Position numbers and translations under genes: made by a program
The notes under the pieces: model-generated
The model's database searches: none
Told to the model about the DNA's origin: nothing
The model's input: only the letters and a program-made list of their open reading frames with translations
NCBI RefSeq assembly: GCF_900102745.1
Contig: NZ_FMZF01000001.1
Span: 868,001-932,000, forward strand
Source of the DNA: Geodermatophilus telluris
GTDB lineage: Bacteria; Actinomycetota; Actinomycetes; Mycobacteriales; Geodermatophilaceae
DNA: 64,000 nucleotides
Direction of reading: 5' to 3'
Part shown: piece by piece, positions 56,954 through 64,000 of the stretch
How positions within the stretch are numbered: the first letter of the stretch is position 1
Layout: every line of letters begins with the position of its first letter

Positions 56954-57927
56954 CGCGACAGCGGCGCCGGCGTCTCGGGGACGGGCGCCGGCGCCGGCCC
57001 GGCGGCACGGGTCCGCGCGGTCTGGGCGAGCGCGATCCCGGTGAGGACGACGAGGCCGCCGGCCACCTGCCAGCCGCTGAGCACCTGCTCGAGCCAGAGC
57101 CAGGCGACACCTGCGGCGAACACCGGCTCCACGGTGGCCACCAGGCCTGCGGTGGTGGGCGGCAGGTGGCGCAGCGCCGCGATCGACAGCCAGAACGGCG
57201 TGATCGCGCCGAGCACGACGATCCACAGCACCAGCAGCCACAGCGGCAGGGTCAGCGAGCCGAGGGAGACCGGCACCCGCTCGCCGAGCACACCGGCGTC
57301 GAAACGGGCGGTGAACGGCGCGACGACGGCCCAGAACAGCCCGGCGGCCACGAACGTCCAGGTGGTCAGCGCGACCGGGTCGCGGGTCGCCGTCCCCCGC
57401 TCGCCCATCAGGTAGTAGGTGGCCAGGCACACGGCCGCGGCCAGGCCCGCGCCGACGCCGACCGGGTCGAGCGACCCGCCGCCCTGCCAGACCTGCGCCA
57501 CCAGGACCAGCCCGGCCAGCGACAGCCCGAGTGCCAGCCAGATGCGCGGCCGCACCGGCTCCCGGCGCACCAGGCGGACCCACAGCGCGATCCCGATCGG
57601 CGCGGTCATCTCGAACACCAGCGCGATGCCCACCGGGAGGCGGCCGATCGCGACGAAGTAGAGGAACTGGGTGAGGGCCACGCCCACCACGCCGAAGACG
57701 GCGAGGAAGGGCACCTCGCGCCAGGTCAGCCGCAGCCGCCGCGGCGAGACCAGCGCCAGCGCGGCCAGCAGCCCCACCGCCGCCCCGCCGCAGCGCAGGG
57801 CCGTCAGCCAGGTCGGCGGGATGCCGGCCTGCAGCGCGAGCGTGGAGACGGTGCCGTTGACGGCGAACAGCCCGGCCGCCGCCACGGTGGTCAGGTAGCC
57901 GACGGCGGGACGGCGGGTGTGCGGCAC
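56950..57927 (-). CDS. EamA/DMT-family transporter
   Basis: A 325-residue membrane protein with ten hydrophobic segments in two EamA repeats, the first beginning AAAGLFAVNGTVSTLALQAG and the second ADPVGVGAGLAAAVCLATYY-like. Such proteins export amino acids or metabolites (RhtA, YdcZ relatives). The GTG at 57927 has TACAGT 7 nt upstream, suggesting a leaderless mRNA, and an 18-bp palindrome lies just behind that hexamer. The substrate is not evident. Confidence 0.88.
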   Translation of the reverse strand: MPHTRRPAVGYLTTVAAAGLFAVNGTVSTLALQAGIPPTWLTALRCGGAAVGLLAALALVSPRRLRLTWREVPFLAVFGVVGVALTQFLYFVAIGRLPVGIALVFEMTAPIGIALWVRLVRREPVRPRIWLALGLSLAGLVLVAQVWQGGGSLDPVGVGAGLAAAVCLATYYLMGERGTATRDPVALTTWTFVAAGLFWAVVAPFTARFDAGVLGERVPVSLGSLTLPLWLLVLWIVVLGAITPFWLSIAALRHLPPTTAGLVATVEPVFAAGVAWLWLEQVLSGWQVAGGLVVLTGIALAQTARTRAAGPAPAPVPETPAPLSR

Positions 57928-57934
57928 CCGTCCG

Positions 57935-57961
57935 ACTGTAGCGGTCGTAGTCAGCTACGAC
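57935..57961 (-). promoter_or_regulatory. EamA promoter with 18-bp operator
   Basis: Minus strand TACAGT (57935-57940) is the -10 candidate. Immediately upstream GTCGTAG (57944-57950), TCAG, CTACGAC (57955-57961) is a perfect inverted repeat in the -10/-35 spacer, a classical repressor position. No regulator gene is adjacent. Confidence 0.6.
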
Positions 57962-58053
57962 ACCTACCGGCCACACCCGGCCCGTCGTCGGCGCGGCCGA
58001 CACCACAGTCGGCGTGCGGGTGGCGTGCAGCCGGGGCGGGCACCCTCGACGGC

Positions 58054-58422
58054 GTGACCGAGCTCCGACCGCCGTGGTCCCCGCGCCGCCGCCGCACGCT
58101 GGGCTGGCTGGCCGGCGGCGCCGTCGTCCTCGGTATCGCGGCGCTGGTGCTGCCCGCGCAGTTCGGGGTGACCGCGGCGTTCCTGGCCGCACTGTGCGGG
58201 TTCCTCTTCGTGGCCGCGCTGGTGCTGTTCTTCGCCGTCCCCGGGCCGGACACGACCGGCACGCTGCTGCGCTCCTCCCCGCTGGCCGGGGCGGTCACCG
58301 TCGTGGCCGTGCTGCTCTGGCTGTCCACGGAGGGCCAGCCGCTGCGCTGGATCTGGGCGGCGGCCGCCGCCGGCGGGCTGGTCTGGGTGGCCACGGCGCT
58401 GTGGCTCACCCGGCGCGGCTGA
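58054..58422 (+). CDS. Small integral membrane protein
   Basis: A 122-residue protein with four hydrophobic segments: TLGWLAGGAVVLGIAALVLP, FLAALCGFLFVAALVLFFAV, PLAGAVTVVAVLLWLST and WIWAAAAAGGLVWVATALWL. No family recognised. GTG start with no clear ribosome site. It is divergent from the EamA gene, across the 57944 palindrome, and 43 bp before the thioesterase. Confidence 0.68.
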   Translation: MTELRPPWSPRRRRTLGWLAGGAVVLGIAALVLPAQFGVTAAFLAALCGFLFVAALVLFFAVPGPDTTGTLLRSSPLAGAVTVVAVLLWLSTEGQPLRWIWAAAAAGGLVWVATALWLTRRG

Positions 58423-58465
58423 CCCCGGGAGCCGTCCCGCCCGGCCCCTGGGCAGACTGCCCGGC

Positions 58466-59248
58466 GTGCAGCTGCCCGCCGCGTTCTACCTGCCCGACGG
58501 CGACGGCCTGGTCGCCACCGCGCTGACCATCGGCCCGTGGGACCCGGGCCTGCAGCACGCCGGGCCGCCCGCCGCGCTGCTGGCGCGGGAGGCCGAGCGG
58601 GTGAGCGGGATATCCGGCGGGCAGACGGTGCGGCTGGCCTACGACGTCCTCGGGCCGGTGCCGGTGGGCCCGGTGCGGGTGGCCGCCCGGGTGCTGCGCC
58701 CGGGGCGGCGCATCGAGCTGGTCGAGGCGACGCTGGAGGCCGGTGGCCGGACCGCCATGCGGCTGACGGCGTGGCGGGTGCGGACGGCGGACAGCGCGGA
58801 CACCGCGAGCCCGGCGGTCCCGCACCCGGTGGGCCCGGAGGACAGCGCGCCGGCGCAGTTCTCCGCCTTCCGCGAGGAGGTCGCCTACCACCGGTCGCTG
58901 GAGTGGCGGGCCGCCACCGGCTCGCTGGGCGAGGCCGGGCCCGCGGCCGCCTGGACCCGGCCGCTGTGCACCCTGGTCGAGGGCGAGCCGATCACACCGC
59001 TGCAGCACCTGCTGGTGATGACCGACGCGGCCAGCGGCATCTCCGCCGAGCTGGACTGGTCGCGGGCCACCTTCGCCAACGTCGACCTCGTCGTCGCGCT
59101 GTTCCGGCAGCCGGCCGGCGAGTGGCTGGGCATGGACGCCGCGACCACCCTCGGCCCCACCGGGGTCGGGCAGTGCGCCGCCGACCTCCACGACACCCGG
59201 GGGCGCCTCGGCCGCTCGCTGGCGTCGCTGTTCGTCGAGCCGCGCTGA
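58466..59248 (+). CDS. Acyl-CoA thioesterase-like protein (double hotdog)
   Basis: A 260-residue protein resembling the TesB-like thioesterase family (two hotdog domains). WDPGLQHAGPPAALLAREAE opens the first domain, with a His-Ala-Gly-Pro-Pro turn typical of this group, and RATFANVDLVVALFRQPAGE with TTLGPTGVGQCAADLHDTRG marks the second. It probably hydrolyses an acyl-CoA. CAGACT stands 7 nt before the GTG, suggesting a leaderless mRNA. Confidence 0.82.
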   Translation: MQLPAAFYLPDGDGLVATALTIGPWDPGLQHAGPPAALLAREAERVSGISGGQTVRLAYDVLGPVPVGPVRVAARVLRPGRRIELVEATLEAGGRTAMRLTAWRVRTADSADTASPAVPHPVGPEDSAPAQFSAFREEVAYHRSLEWRAATGSLGEAGPAAAWTRPLCTLVEGEPITPLQHLLVMTDAASGISAELDWSRATFANVDLVVALFRQPAGEWLGMDAATTLGPTGVGQCAADLHDTRGRLGRSLASLFVEPR

Positions 59249-59315
59249 GCGCCCTGCCGGGCACAGCCGGTTGGATGGGGGGCGACCCGCACCCGAGGGG
59301 AGGACCGGACCTGCC

Positions 59316-60209
59316 ATGGGGCCGCTGACCGACCTGCTCGACTGGCTCGCCGGCCGGGGCCTGGAGATCGTGCTGATCATCCTGGGCTCGGTGCTGCTCG
59401 CCCGCTTCATCACCTGGGTGGGCGGCCGGATCACCGCCCGCATCGACGCCCGCTCCACCGGCGGTGACGTGCTGGTGCGCTCCGAGGCGGCCAAGCACCG
59501 CCACTCGCTGACCCAGGTGATCACCTGGTCGCTGATCGTGCTGGTCTACGCGGTCGCCGTCTTCTACGTGCTCGACAAGCTCGGCGTCCCGGTCACCGGG
59601 CTGGTCGCCCCGGCCACCGTGATCGGCGTCGGCCTGGGCTTCGGCGCGCAGCGCATCGTCGGCGACGTGCTGGCCGGGTTCTTCCTCATCACCGAGCGGC
59701 AGTACGGGTTCGGCGACGTCGTCTCGATCCAGGTCGTCGGCGGGGGCGACCCGGCCGACGGCACCGTCGAGGACGTCACGCTGCGGGTCACCCGGCTGCG
59801 CTCCGCCGACGGCGAGGTGATCACCCTCCCGAACGGGCAGATCGTCAAGGTCGTCAACCTCTCCCGCGACTGGGCCCGCGCGGTGGTCGACGTCCCGGTG
59901 CCGACGACGGCCGACGTCACCCGGGTCAACGAGATCCTCCGCGACGTCGGCAGGCAGGCGTTCGCCGACGCCGGGCTGCGGCGGCTGCTGCTCGACGAGC
60001 CCAGCGTCATGGGCGTGGAGAGCATCGACCTCGAGCAGGTCAACGTCCGGGTGGTCGCGCGCACGCTGCCCGGGCGGCAGTTCGAGGTCGGCCGCGACCT
60101 GCGCGCCCGCATCGTGCTGGCCTTCCGCCGCGCCGGGCTGACCCTCACCCCCGCCCCGCCGCCGGAGCCGGCCGCGCCGGCGGCGCCCTCCAAGCAGGGG
60201 GCGCAGTGA
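59316..60209 (+). CDS. Small-conductance mechanosensitive channel (MscS family)
   Basis: A 297-residue channel. Membrane segments at about 10-30, 65-88 and 92-125; the pore helix region reads ATVIGVGLGFGAQRIVGDVLAGFFLI, the Gly/Ala-rich MscS hallmark. The cytosolic beta domain has VEDVTLRVTRLRSADGEVITL and PNGQIVKVVNLSRDW. It opens under membrane tension to release solutes. The ATG at 59316 has GAGGGGAGGA upstream. The next gene's GTG overlaps its stop (GTGA). Confidence 0.92.
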   Translation: MGPLTDLLDWLAGRGLEIVLIILGSVLLARFITWVGGRITARIDARSTGGDVLVRSEAAKHRHSLTQVITWSLIVLVYAVAVFYVLDKLGVPVTGLVAPATVIGVGLGFGAQRIVGDVLAGFFLITERQYGFGDVVSIQVVGGGDPADGTVEDVTLRVTRLRSADGEVITLPNGQIVKVVNLSRDWARAVVDVPVPTTADVTRVNEILRDVGRQAFADAGLRRLLLDEPSVMGVESIDLEQVNVRVVARTLPGRQFEVGRDLRARIVLAFRRAGLTLTPAPPPEPAAPAAPSKQGAQ

Positions 60210-60676
60210 CCGTCCCCGGTACCCCGCGCCCCGACGAGGAGCGGTCCGCGGGCGGTGACCCCGCCGCCCGGGGCCGCTTCGGCCTGACCCGCCGCCCGCG
60301 GGTGCCGGGGCACATCGGCCGGGCCCGCACCTCGACCGTGGTGCTGGTGGTGCTCTTCCTCGGCCTGGGCCTGCTGCACCTCTACGTCCGCCCCGAGTCG
60401 GTGTCCCCGGCGGGCGACCCCGGCACGCCCGTCGTCACCACCCCGGCGCCGGCACCGGGGACGACGCCGGGGCCGGCGACCACCGCGCCGGCCACGACTC
60501 CCGAGGCGCCGGTGACCGACGAGCCCACGACGACCGCGCCGACGACGGACGGGACCTCCCCTGAGGAGGACACCACCGGACCGACGACCACCACGCCGGT
60601 GCCCACGACGGCACCGGCGCCCGCGCCGACGACGGCCGACACGCCCGAGCCGACGACGAGCGCCCCGACGAGCTGA
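60206..60676 (+). CDS. Single-pass membrane protein with Thr/Pro-rich tail
   Basis: A 156-residue protein: about 40 basic N-terminal residues, one membrane helix (TSTVVLVVLFLGLGLLHLYV), and an outer tail of about 90 residues made of Thr, Pro, Ala and Asp-Glu, resembling O-mannosylated actinobacterial cell-wall linkers. No domain recognised. GTG overlaps the MscS stop, so it may assist or anchor the channel; that is inference from coupling alone. Confidence 0.75.
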   Translation: MTVPGTPRPDEERSAGGDPAARGRFGLTRRPRVPGHIGRARTSTVVLVVLFLGLGLLHLYVRPESVSPAGDPGTPVVTTPAPAPGTTPGPATTAPATTPEAPVTDEPTTTAPTTDGTSPEEDTTGPTTTTPVPTTAPAPAPTTADTPEPTTSAPTS

Positions 60677-60718
60677 CCCCCTGCCGGACCTGCCCGGCGT
60701 CCCGCTAGGGTCGGCGCA

Positions 60719-60801
60719 GGCTCCTGAGCGACAGCGCGAAGTACCTGGCTGGCTGTCCGGCAACCTCCTCCTCCGTCTGAGGTGCTCCCAGGGGAAGAGC
60801 C
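60719..60801 (+). promoter_or_regulatory. SAM riboswitch (SAM-I/SAM-IV superclass)
   Basis: In the 203-bp gap before metY. GGCTC (60719) pairs with GAGCC (60797-60801) as P1; between are GACAGCGCGAAGTACCTGGC, TGGCTGTCCGGCAACC with the conserved CGGCAACC, and GGTGCTCCCAGGGGAAGAGC, the invariant 3' part. CTCC at 60856-60859 could mask the GAGAGGAG ribosome site at 60864-60871, pointing to translational control. Confidence 0.88.
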
Positions 60802-60879
60802 GGCCGTGCGGCGACCGCCGTGCGGCAAGGACGGAGCACCTGTGCGCCGCAGGTCCTCCGGACGAGAGGAGACGGCGCG

Positions 60880-62172
60880 TTGACCGACCCGAAGAGCTGG
60901 AGTTTCGAGACCCGGCAGATCCACGCCGGCACCAGCCCCGACCCGACGACGGGCGCCCGGGCGCTGCCCATCTACGCCACGACGGCCTACCAGTTCCGCG
61001 ACAGCCAGCACGCCGCGGACCTGTTCGCCCTGGCGGAGATGGGCAACATCTACACGCGGATCATGAACCCGACGCAGGACGCCCTCGAGCAGCGGGTGGC
61101 CTCCCTGGAGGGCGGCGTCGCGGCGCTGGCCGTGGCGAGCGGGCAGTCGGCGACGACGCTGGCGATCCTCAACGTCGCCGAGGCCGGCAGCCACGTCGTC
61201 GCCTCCGCGTCGCTCTACGGCGGCACGTACAACCTGCTGCACCACTCGATGCCCAAGCTCGGCGTCGAGGTGTCCTTCGTCGAGGACCCCGACGACCCCG
61301 AGGCCTGGCAGGCCCTGGTCCGCGAGAACACCAGGGCGTTCTTCGGCGAGAGCATCGGCAACCCGAAGGGCGACGTCCTCGACGTCTCCGCGGTGGCGGA
61401 GGTGGCCCACCGCAACGGCGTCCCGCTGATCGTGGACAACACGATCGCCACGCCGTTCCTCGAGCGCCCGCTGGAGCACGGCGCCGACGTCGTCGTCCAC
61501 TCGGCGACCAAGTACCTCGGCGGTCACGGCACCGCGATCGCGGGGGTCATCGTCGACGGCGGCGGGTTCGACTGGCGCAGCGGCCGGTTCCCCGGCTTCA
61601 CCACGCCCGACCCGACCTACCACGGCGTGGTCTACGCCGACCTCGGCGCCCCGGCCTACGCGCTCAAGGCCCGTGTCCAGCTGCTGCGCGACCTGGGCCC
61701 GGCGATCTCGCCGTTCAACGCGTTCCTCGTCGTGCAGGGCATCGAGACGCTGTCGCTGCGGATGGAGCGGCACGTGCAGAACACCCTCCGCGTCGCCGAG
61801 TTCCTCGAGGCGCACGACGAGGTCGACCGGGTGAACTACCCGGGACTGCCCTCCTCCCCGTGGCACGCCGCGCAGCAGCGCTACGCCCCGCGGGGCGCCG
61901 GCGCGGTGCTGACCTTCGAGCTGCACGGCGGCCGCGCGGCGGGACAGCGGTTCGTCGAGGCCCTGGAGCTGCACAGCCACGTGGCCAACATCGGCGACGT
62001 CCGCAGCCTGGTCATCCACCCGGCCTCGACCACCCACTCCCAGCTCACCGAGGAGGAGCAGTTGACCACCGGCGTCACGCCGGGGCTGGTCCGCCTGGCC
62101 GTGGGCCTGGAGGGGATCGAGGACATCCTGGCCGACCTCGAGGCCGGGTTCCGCGCCGCCAAGGGGGCCTGA
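60880..62172 (+). CDS. metY: O-acetylhomoserine aminocarboxypropyltransferase (sulfhydrylase)
   Basis: A 430-residue PLP enzyme joining sulfide to O-acetylhomoserine to form homocysteine. PLP is bound by Lys211 in [18 protein letters not shown]; the phosphate region is [12 protein letters not shown], and the aspartate is in [40 protein letters not shown] at the start is typical. The start is TTG at 60880, with GAGAGGAG eight nt upstream; the only earlier in-frame ATG would begin inside the riboswitch leader. metX follows after 1 nt. Confidence 0.96.
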   Translation: MTDPKSWSFETRQIHAGTSPDPTTGARALPIYATTAYQFRDSQHAADLFALAEMGNIYTRIMNPTQDALEQRVASLEGGVAALAVASGQSATTLAILNVAEAGSHVVASASLYGGTYNLLHHSMPKLGVEVSFVEDPDDPEAWQALVRENTRAFFGESIGNPKGDVLDVSAVAEVAHRNGVPLIVDNTIATPFLERPLEHGADVVVHSATKYLGGHGTAIAGVIVDGGGFDWRSGRFPGFTTPDPTYHGVVYADLGAPAYALKARVQLLRDLGPAISPFNAFLVVQGIETLSLRMERHVQNTLRVAEFLEAHDEVDRVNYPGLPSSPWHAAQQRYAPRGAGAVLTFELHGGRAAGQRFVEALELHSHVANIGDVRSLVIHPASTTHSQLTEEEQLTTGVTPGLVRLAVGLEGIEDILADLEAGFRAAKGA

Positions 62173-62173
62173 G

Positions 62174-63256
62174 GTGACGGGGGTGCGGGACGCGCCGGCG
62201 TCCCGCACCCCGCCGCGCACCGGCGGGTGGCGCGACGGCGACCCCGTCGGGCACCGGCTGTTCCTCGACCTCGACGGACCGGTCCACCTCGAGCGCGGCG
62301 GGGTGCTGCCCGGCGTCCGGGTCGCCTACGAGACCTGGGGCGAGCTCGCCCCCGACGGCGGCAACGCGGTGCTGGTCGAGCACGCGCTCACCGGCGACAG
62401 CCACGTCACCGGCCCCGCGGGCCCCGGCCACCCGACGCCGGGCTGGTGGGCGTCGCTGGTGGGCCCGGGCGCGCCGCTGGACACCGACCGGCTGTTCGTC
62501 GTCTGCGCCAACGTCCTCGGCGGCTGCCAGGGGACGACGGGGCCGTCGTCGACCGCGCCCGACGGCCGGCCGTGGGGGCCGCGGTTCCCCGAGGTGACGG
62601 TGGCCGACCAGGTGCTGGTCGAGGCCGCGCTGGCCGACGCGCTGGGCGTGCGCCGCTGGGCCGCGGTGATCGGCGGGTCGATGGGCGGCATGCGGGCGCT
62701 GGAGTGGGCCGTGGCGCTGCCCGACCGGGTGGCCGGGCTGTTCTTCCTCGCCTCGGGGGCCGCGGTCACCGCCGACCAGCTGGGCACCCAGACCACCCAG
62801 CAGGCCGCCGTCCGCGCCGACCCGGTCGCCGGCCTCGGCATCGCCCGGCGGATCGCCCACCTCACCTACCGCAGCGCGTTCGAGCTCGAGGAGCGGTTCG
62901 GCACGACCGTGCAGGCCGACGGCCGGTTCGCCGTCGCCTCCTACCTGGAGCACCACGCCGACAAGCTGGCCCGCCGCTTCGACCCGGGCAGCTACGTGGT
63001 GCTCACCGAGGCGATGAACACCTGGGACGTCGGCCGCGGCCGCGGCGGGGTGGAGGCCGCGCTGGCCCGGGTGACCGCGCGGGCGGTCGTCGCCGGGGTG
63101 GACAGCGACCGGCTCTACCCGCTGGCGCTGCAGCAGCGGGTCGCCGACGCGCTCGGGGTGCCGCTGCAGGTGGTGTCCTCGCCGTACGGGCACGACGGCT
63201 TCCTCGTGGAGGCCGACGCGGTGGGCGCGCTGGTGCGCGGGCTGCTCGGCACCTGA
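62174..63256 (+). CDS. metX: Homoserine O-acetyltransferase
   Basis: A 360-residue alpha/beta hydrolase-fold enzyme making O-acetylhomoserine from acetyl-CoA and homoserine, the substrate of MetY. The nucleophile is Ser169 in [19 protein letters not shown]; the oxyanion and substrate region is [13 protein letters not shown], and the His is in [15 protein letters not shown] with the Asp in [15 protein letters not shown] start 1 nt after the metY stop, so both are under the SAM riboswitch. A long inverted repeat follows the stop. Confidence 0.96.
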   Translation: MTGVRDAPASRTPPRTGGWRDGDPVGHRLFLDLDGPVHLERGGVLPGVRVAYETWGELAPDGGNAVLVEHALTGDSHVTGPAGPGHPTPGWWASLVGPGAPLDTDRLFVVCANVLGGCQGTTGPSSTAPDGRPWGPRFPEVTVADQVLVEAALADALGVRRWAAVIGGSMGGMRALEWAVALPDRVAGLFFLASGAAVTADQLGTQTTQQAAVRADPVAGLGIARRIAHLTYRSAFELEERFGTTVQADGRFAVASYLEHHADKLARRFDPGSYVVLTEAMNTWDVGRGRGGVEAALARVTARAVVAGVDSDRLYPLALQQRVADALGVPLQVVSSPYGHDGFLVEADAVGALVRGLLGT

Positions 63257-63265
63257 CCCTCCCCC

Positions 63266-63329
63266 GTCGAGATCGCGCGATCTCGCACGTCCCGGTGCCC
63301 CCGCGCGTGCGAGATCACGCGATCTCGAC
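63266..63329 (+). terminator. 24-bp inverted repeat after metX
   Basis: Left arm 63266-63289 and right arm 63306-63329 pair with one mismatch (GCG versus GTG side); each arm also contains the self-complementary AGATCGCGCGATCT or its variant. Loop of 16 nt. Likely the terminator of metYX, ending just before the CAGACT that precedes the next gene. Confidence 0.85.
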
Positions 63330-63340
63330 AGACTGGCGGG

Positions 63341-64000
63341 GTGAGCGACGACGACCTCGACGCCCTGCGGCTGTCCTGCGACCGGGCGCTGAGCGGGCAC
63401 GGCCCGGTGCGCGCCGACGCCCTGCTGGCCACGATCCCGCCCGACACCGCGGTGGACCGCTACGGCGCCGGCGGCGTGGTGGCCGAGCTGGAGGCCGAGG
63501 TGGCCACGCTGCTGGACAAGCCCGCCGCGGTGTACCTGCCCAGCGGCACGATGGCCCAGCAGGCGGCGCTGCGGGTGCACGCCGGGCGCACCCTGCGGCG
63601 CACCGTGGTCGCCCACCCCCAGTGCCACCTGTTCCAGCACGAGGGCGGCGCGCTGGAGCGGCTGCACGGCCTGGTCCCCCGCCCGGTCGGCGACCGCGAC
63701 CGGCTGCTGCTGCGCGCCGACCTCGACGCCGTCGCCGAGTCACCGGCCGCGCTCGTGGTCGAGCTGCCGCAGCGCGACCTCGGCGGGCAGCTGCCGCCGT
63801 GGGACGACGTCGTCGAGCAGGTGGCCTGGGCGCACGACGTGCACTCGGTGGCCCACCTCGACGGCGCCCGGCTGTGGGAGGCCTCGGCGGGCTACGACCT
63901 GCCGCCGGCGGACCTCGCCGCGCCCTTCGACACCGTCTACGTCAGCTTCTACAAGGGCATCGGCGCGCTGGCCGGGTGCTGCCTGGCCGGCCCGGCCGAC
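63341..64000 (+). CDS. Threonine-aldolase-like PLP enzyme, N-terminal part
   Basis: The first 220 residues of a gene running past the window end. PVRADALLATIPPDTAVDRYGAGG-type start, then the active lysine in VYVSFYKGIGALAGCCLAGP (Lys205), HLDGARLWEASAGYDL with the PLP-binding Asp, and LPSGTMAQQAALRVHAGRTL. These are features of the low-specificity L-threonine aldolase/beta-eliminating lyase family. GTG start with CAGACT 6 nt upstream (63329-63334), so likely leaderless. It follows the metYX terminator and is probably separate from that operon. Confidence 0.85.
   Translation, partial: MSDDDLDALRLSCDRALSGHGPVRADALLATIPPDTAVDRYGAGGVVAELEAEVATLLDKPAAVYLPSGTMAQQAALRVHAGRTLRRTVVAHPQCHLFQHEGGALERLHGLVPRPVGDRDRLLLRADLDAVAESPAALVVELPQRDLGGQLPPWDDVVEQVAWAHDVHSVAHLDGARLWEASAGYDLPPADLAAPFDTVYVSFYKGIGALAGCCLAGPAD

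Overview
The window is GC-rich (roughly 75 percent by eye), gene-dense chromosomal DNA with many GTG starts, 4-nt GTGA/ATGA overlaps and actinobacterial signatures: an acVLRF1-type release factor, IdeR-like iron boxes, a GTP-dependent PEP carboxykinase and a RipA-like NlpC/P60 protein under a c-di-AMP riboswitch. It is most likely from an actinobacterium of the Geodermatophilaceae type; that family is an inference from style, not from a search. I see no insertion sequence, prophage, CRISPR array, tRNA or rRNA.

Layout. 1-6.7 kb: end of a 3-hydroxybutyrate dehydrogenase, a GAF/PucR regulator, a glycosylase-like protein, a tyrosine phosphatase, a V4R-like/GAF/GGDEF protein and a tiny conserved protein. 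6.8-13.0 kb: a complete fructose phosphotransferase system (ptsI divergent from deoR-type regulator, fruK, fruA, ptsH). 13.2-15.0 kb: SRPBCC protein and flavin monooxygenase. 15.0-19.4 kb: branched-chain-type 2-oxo acid dehydrogenase E1alpha/E1beta/E2 divergent from an Lrp regulator. 19.4-24.2 kb: M42 peptidase, DUF3253, membrane proteins, serine hydrolase and a riboswitch-controlled NlpC/P60 hydrolase. 24.5-30.3 kb: lipoprotein, YihY-like protein, class A PBP and HelD-like helicase. 30.4-38.5 kb: alcohol dehydrogenase, VLRF1, MFS transporter, PEPCK, old yellow enzyme and small proteins. 38.5-46.1 kb: FrnE-like thioredoxin-fold protein, CDF transporter, FKBP, SDR, GH13 glucosidase and two divergent MFS exporters. 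46.2-51.8 kb: DeoR-DUF4406-Nudix operon, acetoacetyl-CoA synthetase, DUF2237, glutathione peroxidase and an Rv2466c-like protein. 51.9-57.9 kb: a siderophore uptake locus with two IdeR-like boxes, then an EamA exporter. 58-64 kb: thioesterase, MscS channel, and a SAM-riboswitch-controlled metY-metX pair, ending inside a threonine-aldolase-like gene.

How it fits together. The hydroxybutyrate dehydrogenase, acetoacetyl-CoA synthetase and branched-chain complex all feed acetyl-CoA or acetoacetyl-CoA, and PEPCK allows gluconeogenesis from them; the fructose PTS and glucosidase serve sugar use. Iron uptake genes share an IdeR-like signal.

The most unusual content is intergenic. One family of six about 55-bp hairpin elements has a conserved core and outer stems that covary; five copies sit immediately after a stop codon on the coding strand and the sixth is translated as the tail of the old yellow enzyme. 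A second palindromic family has two copies whose loop octamer is inverted. Many genes have a TAnnnT-like hexamer 6-9 nt before the start codon, suggesting leaderless mRNAs.
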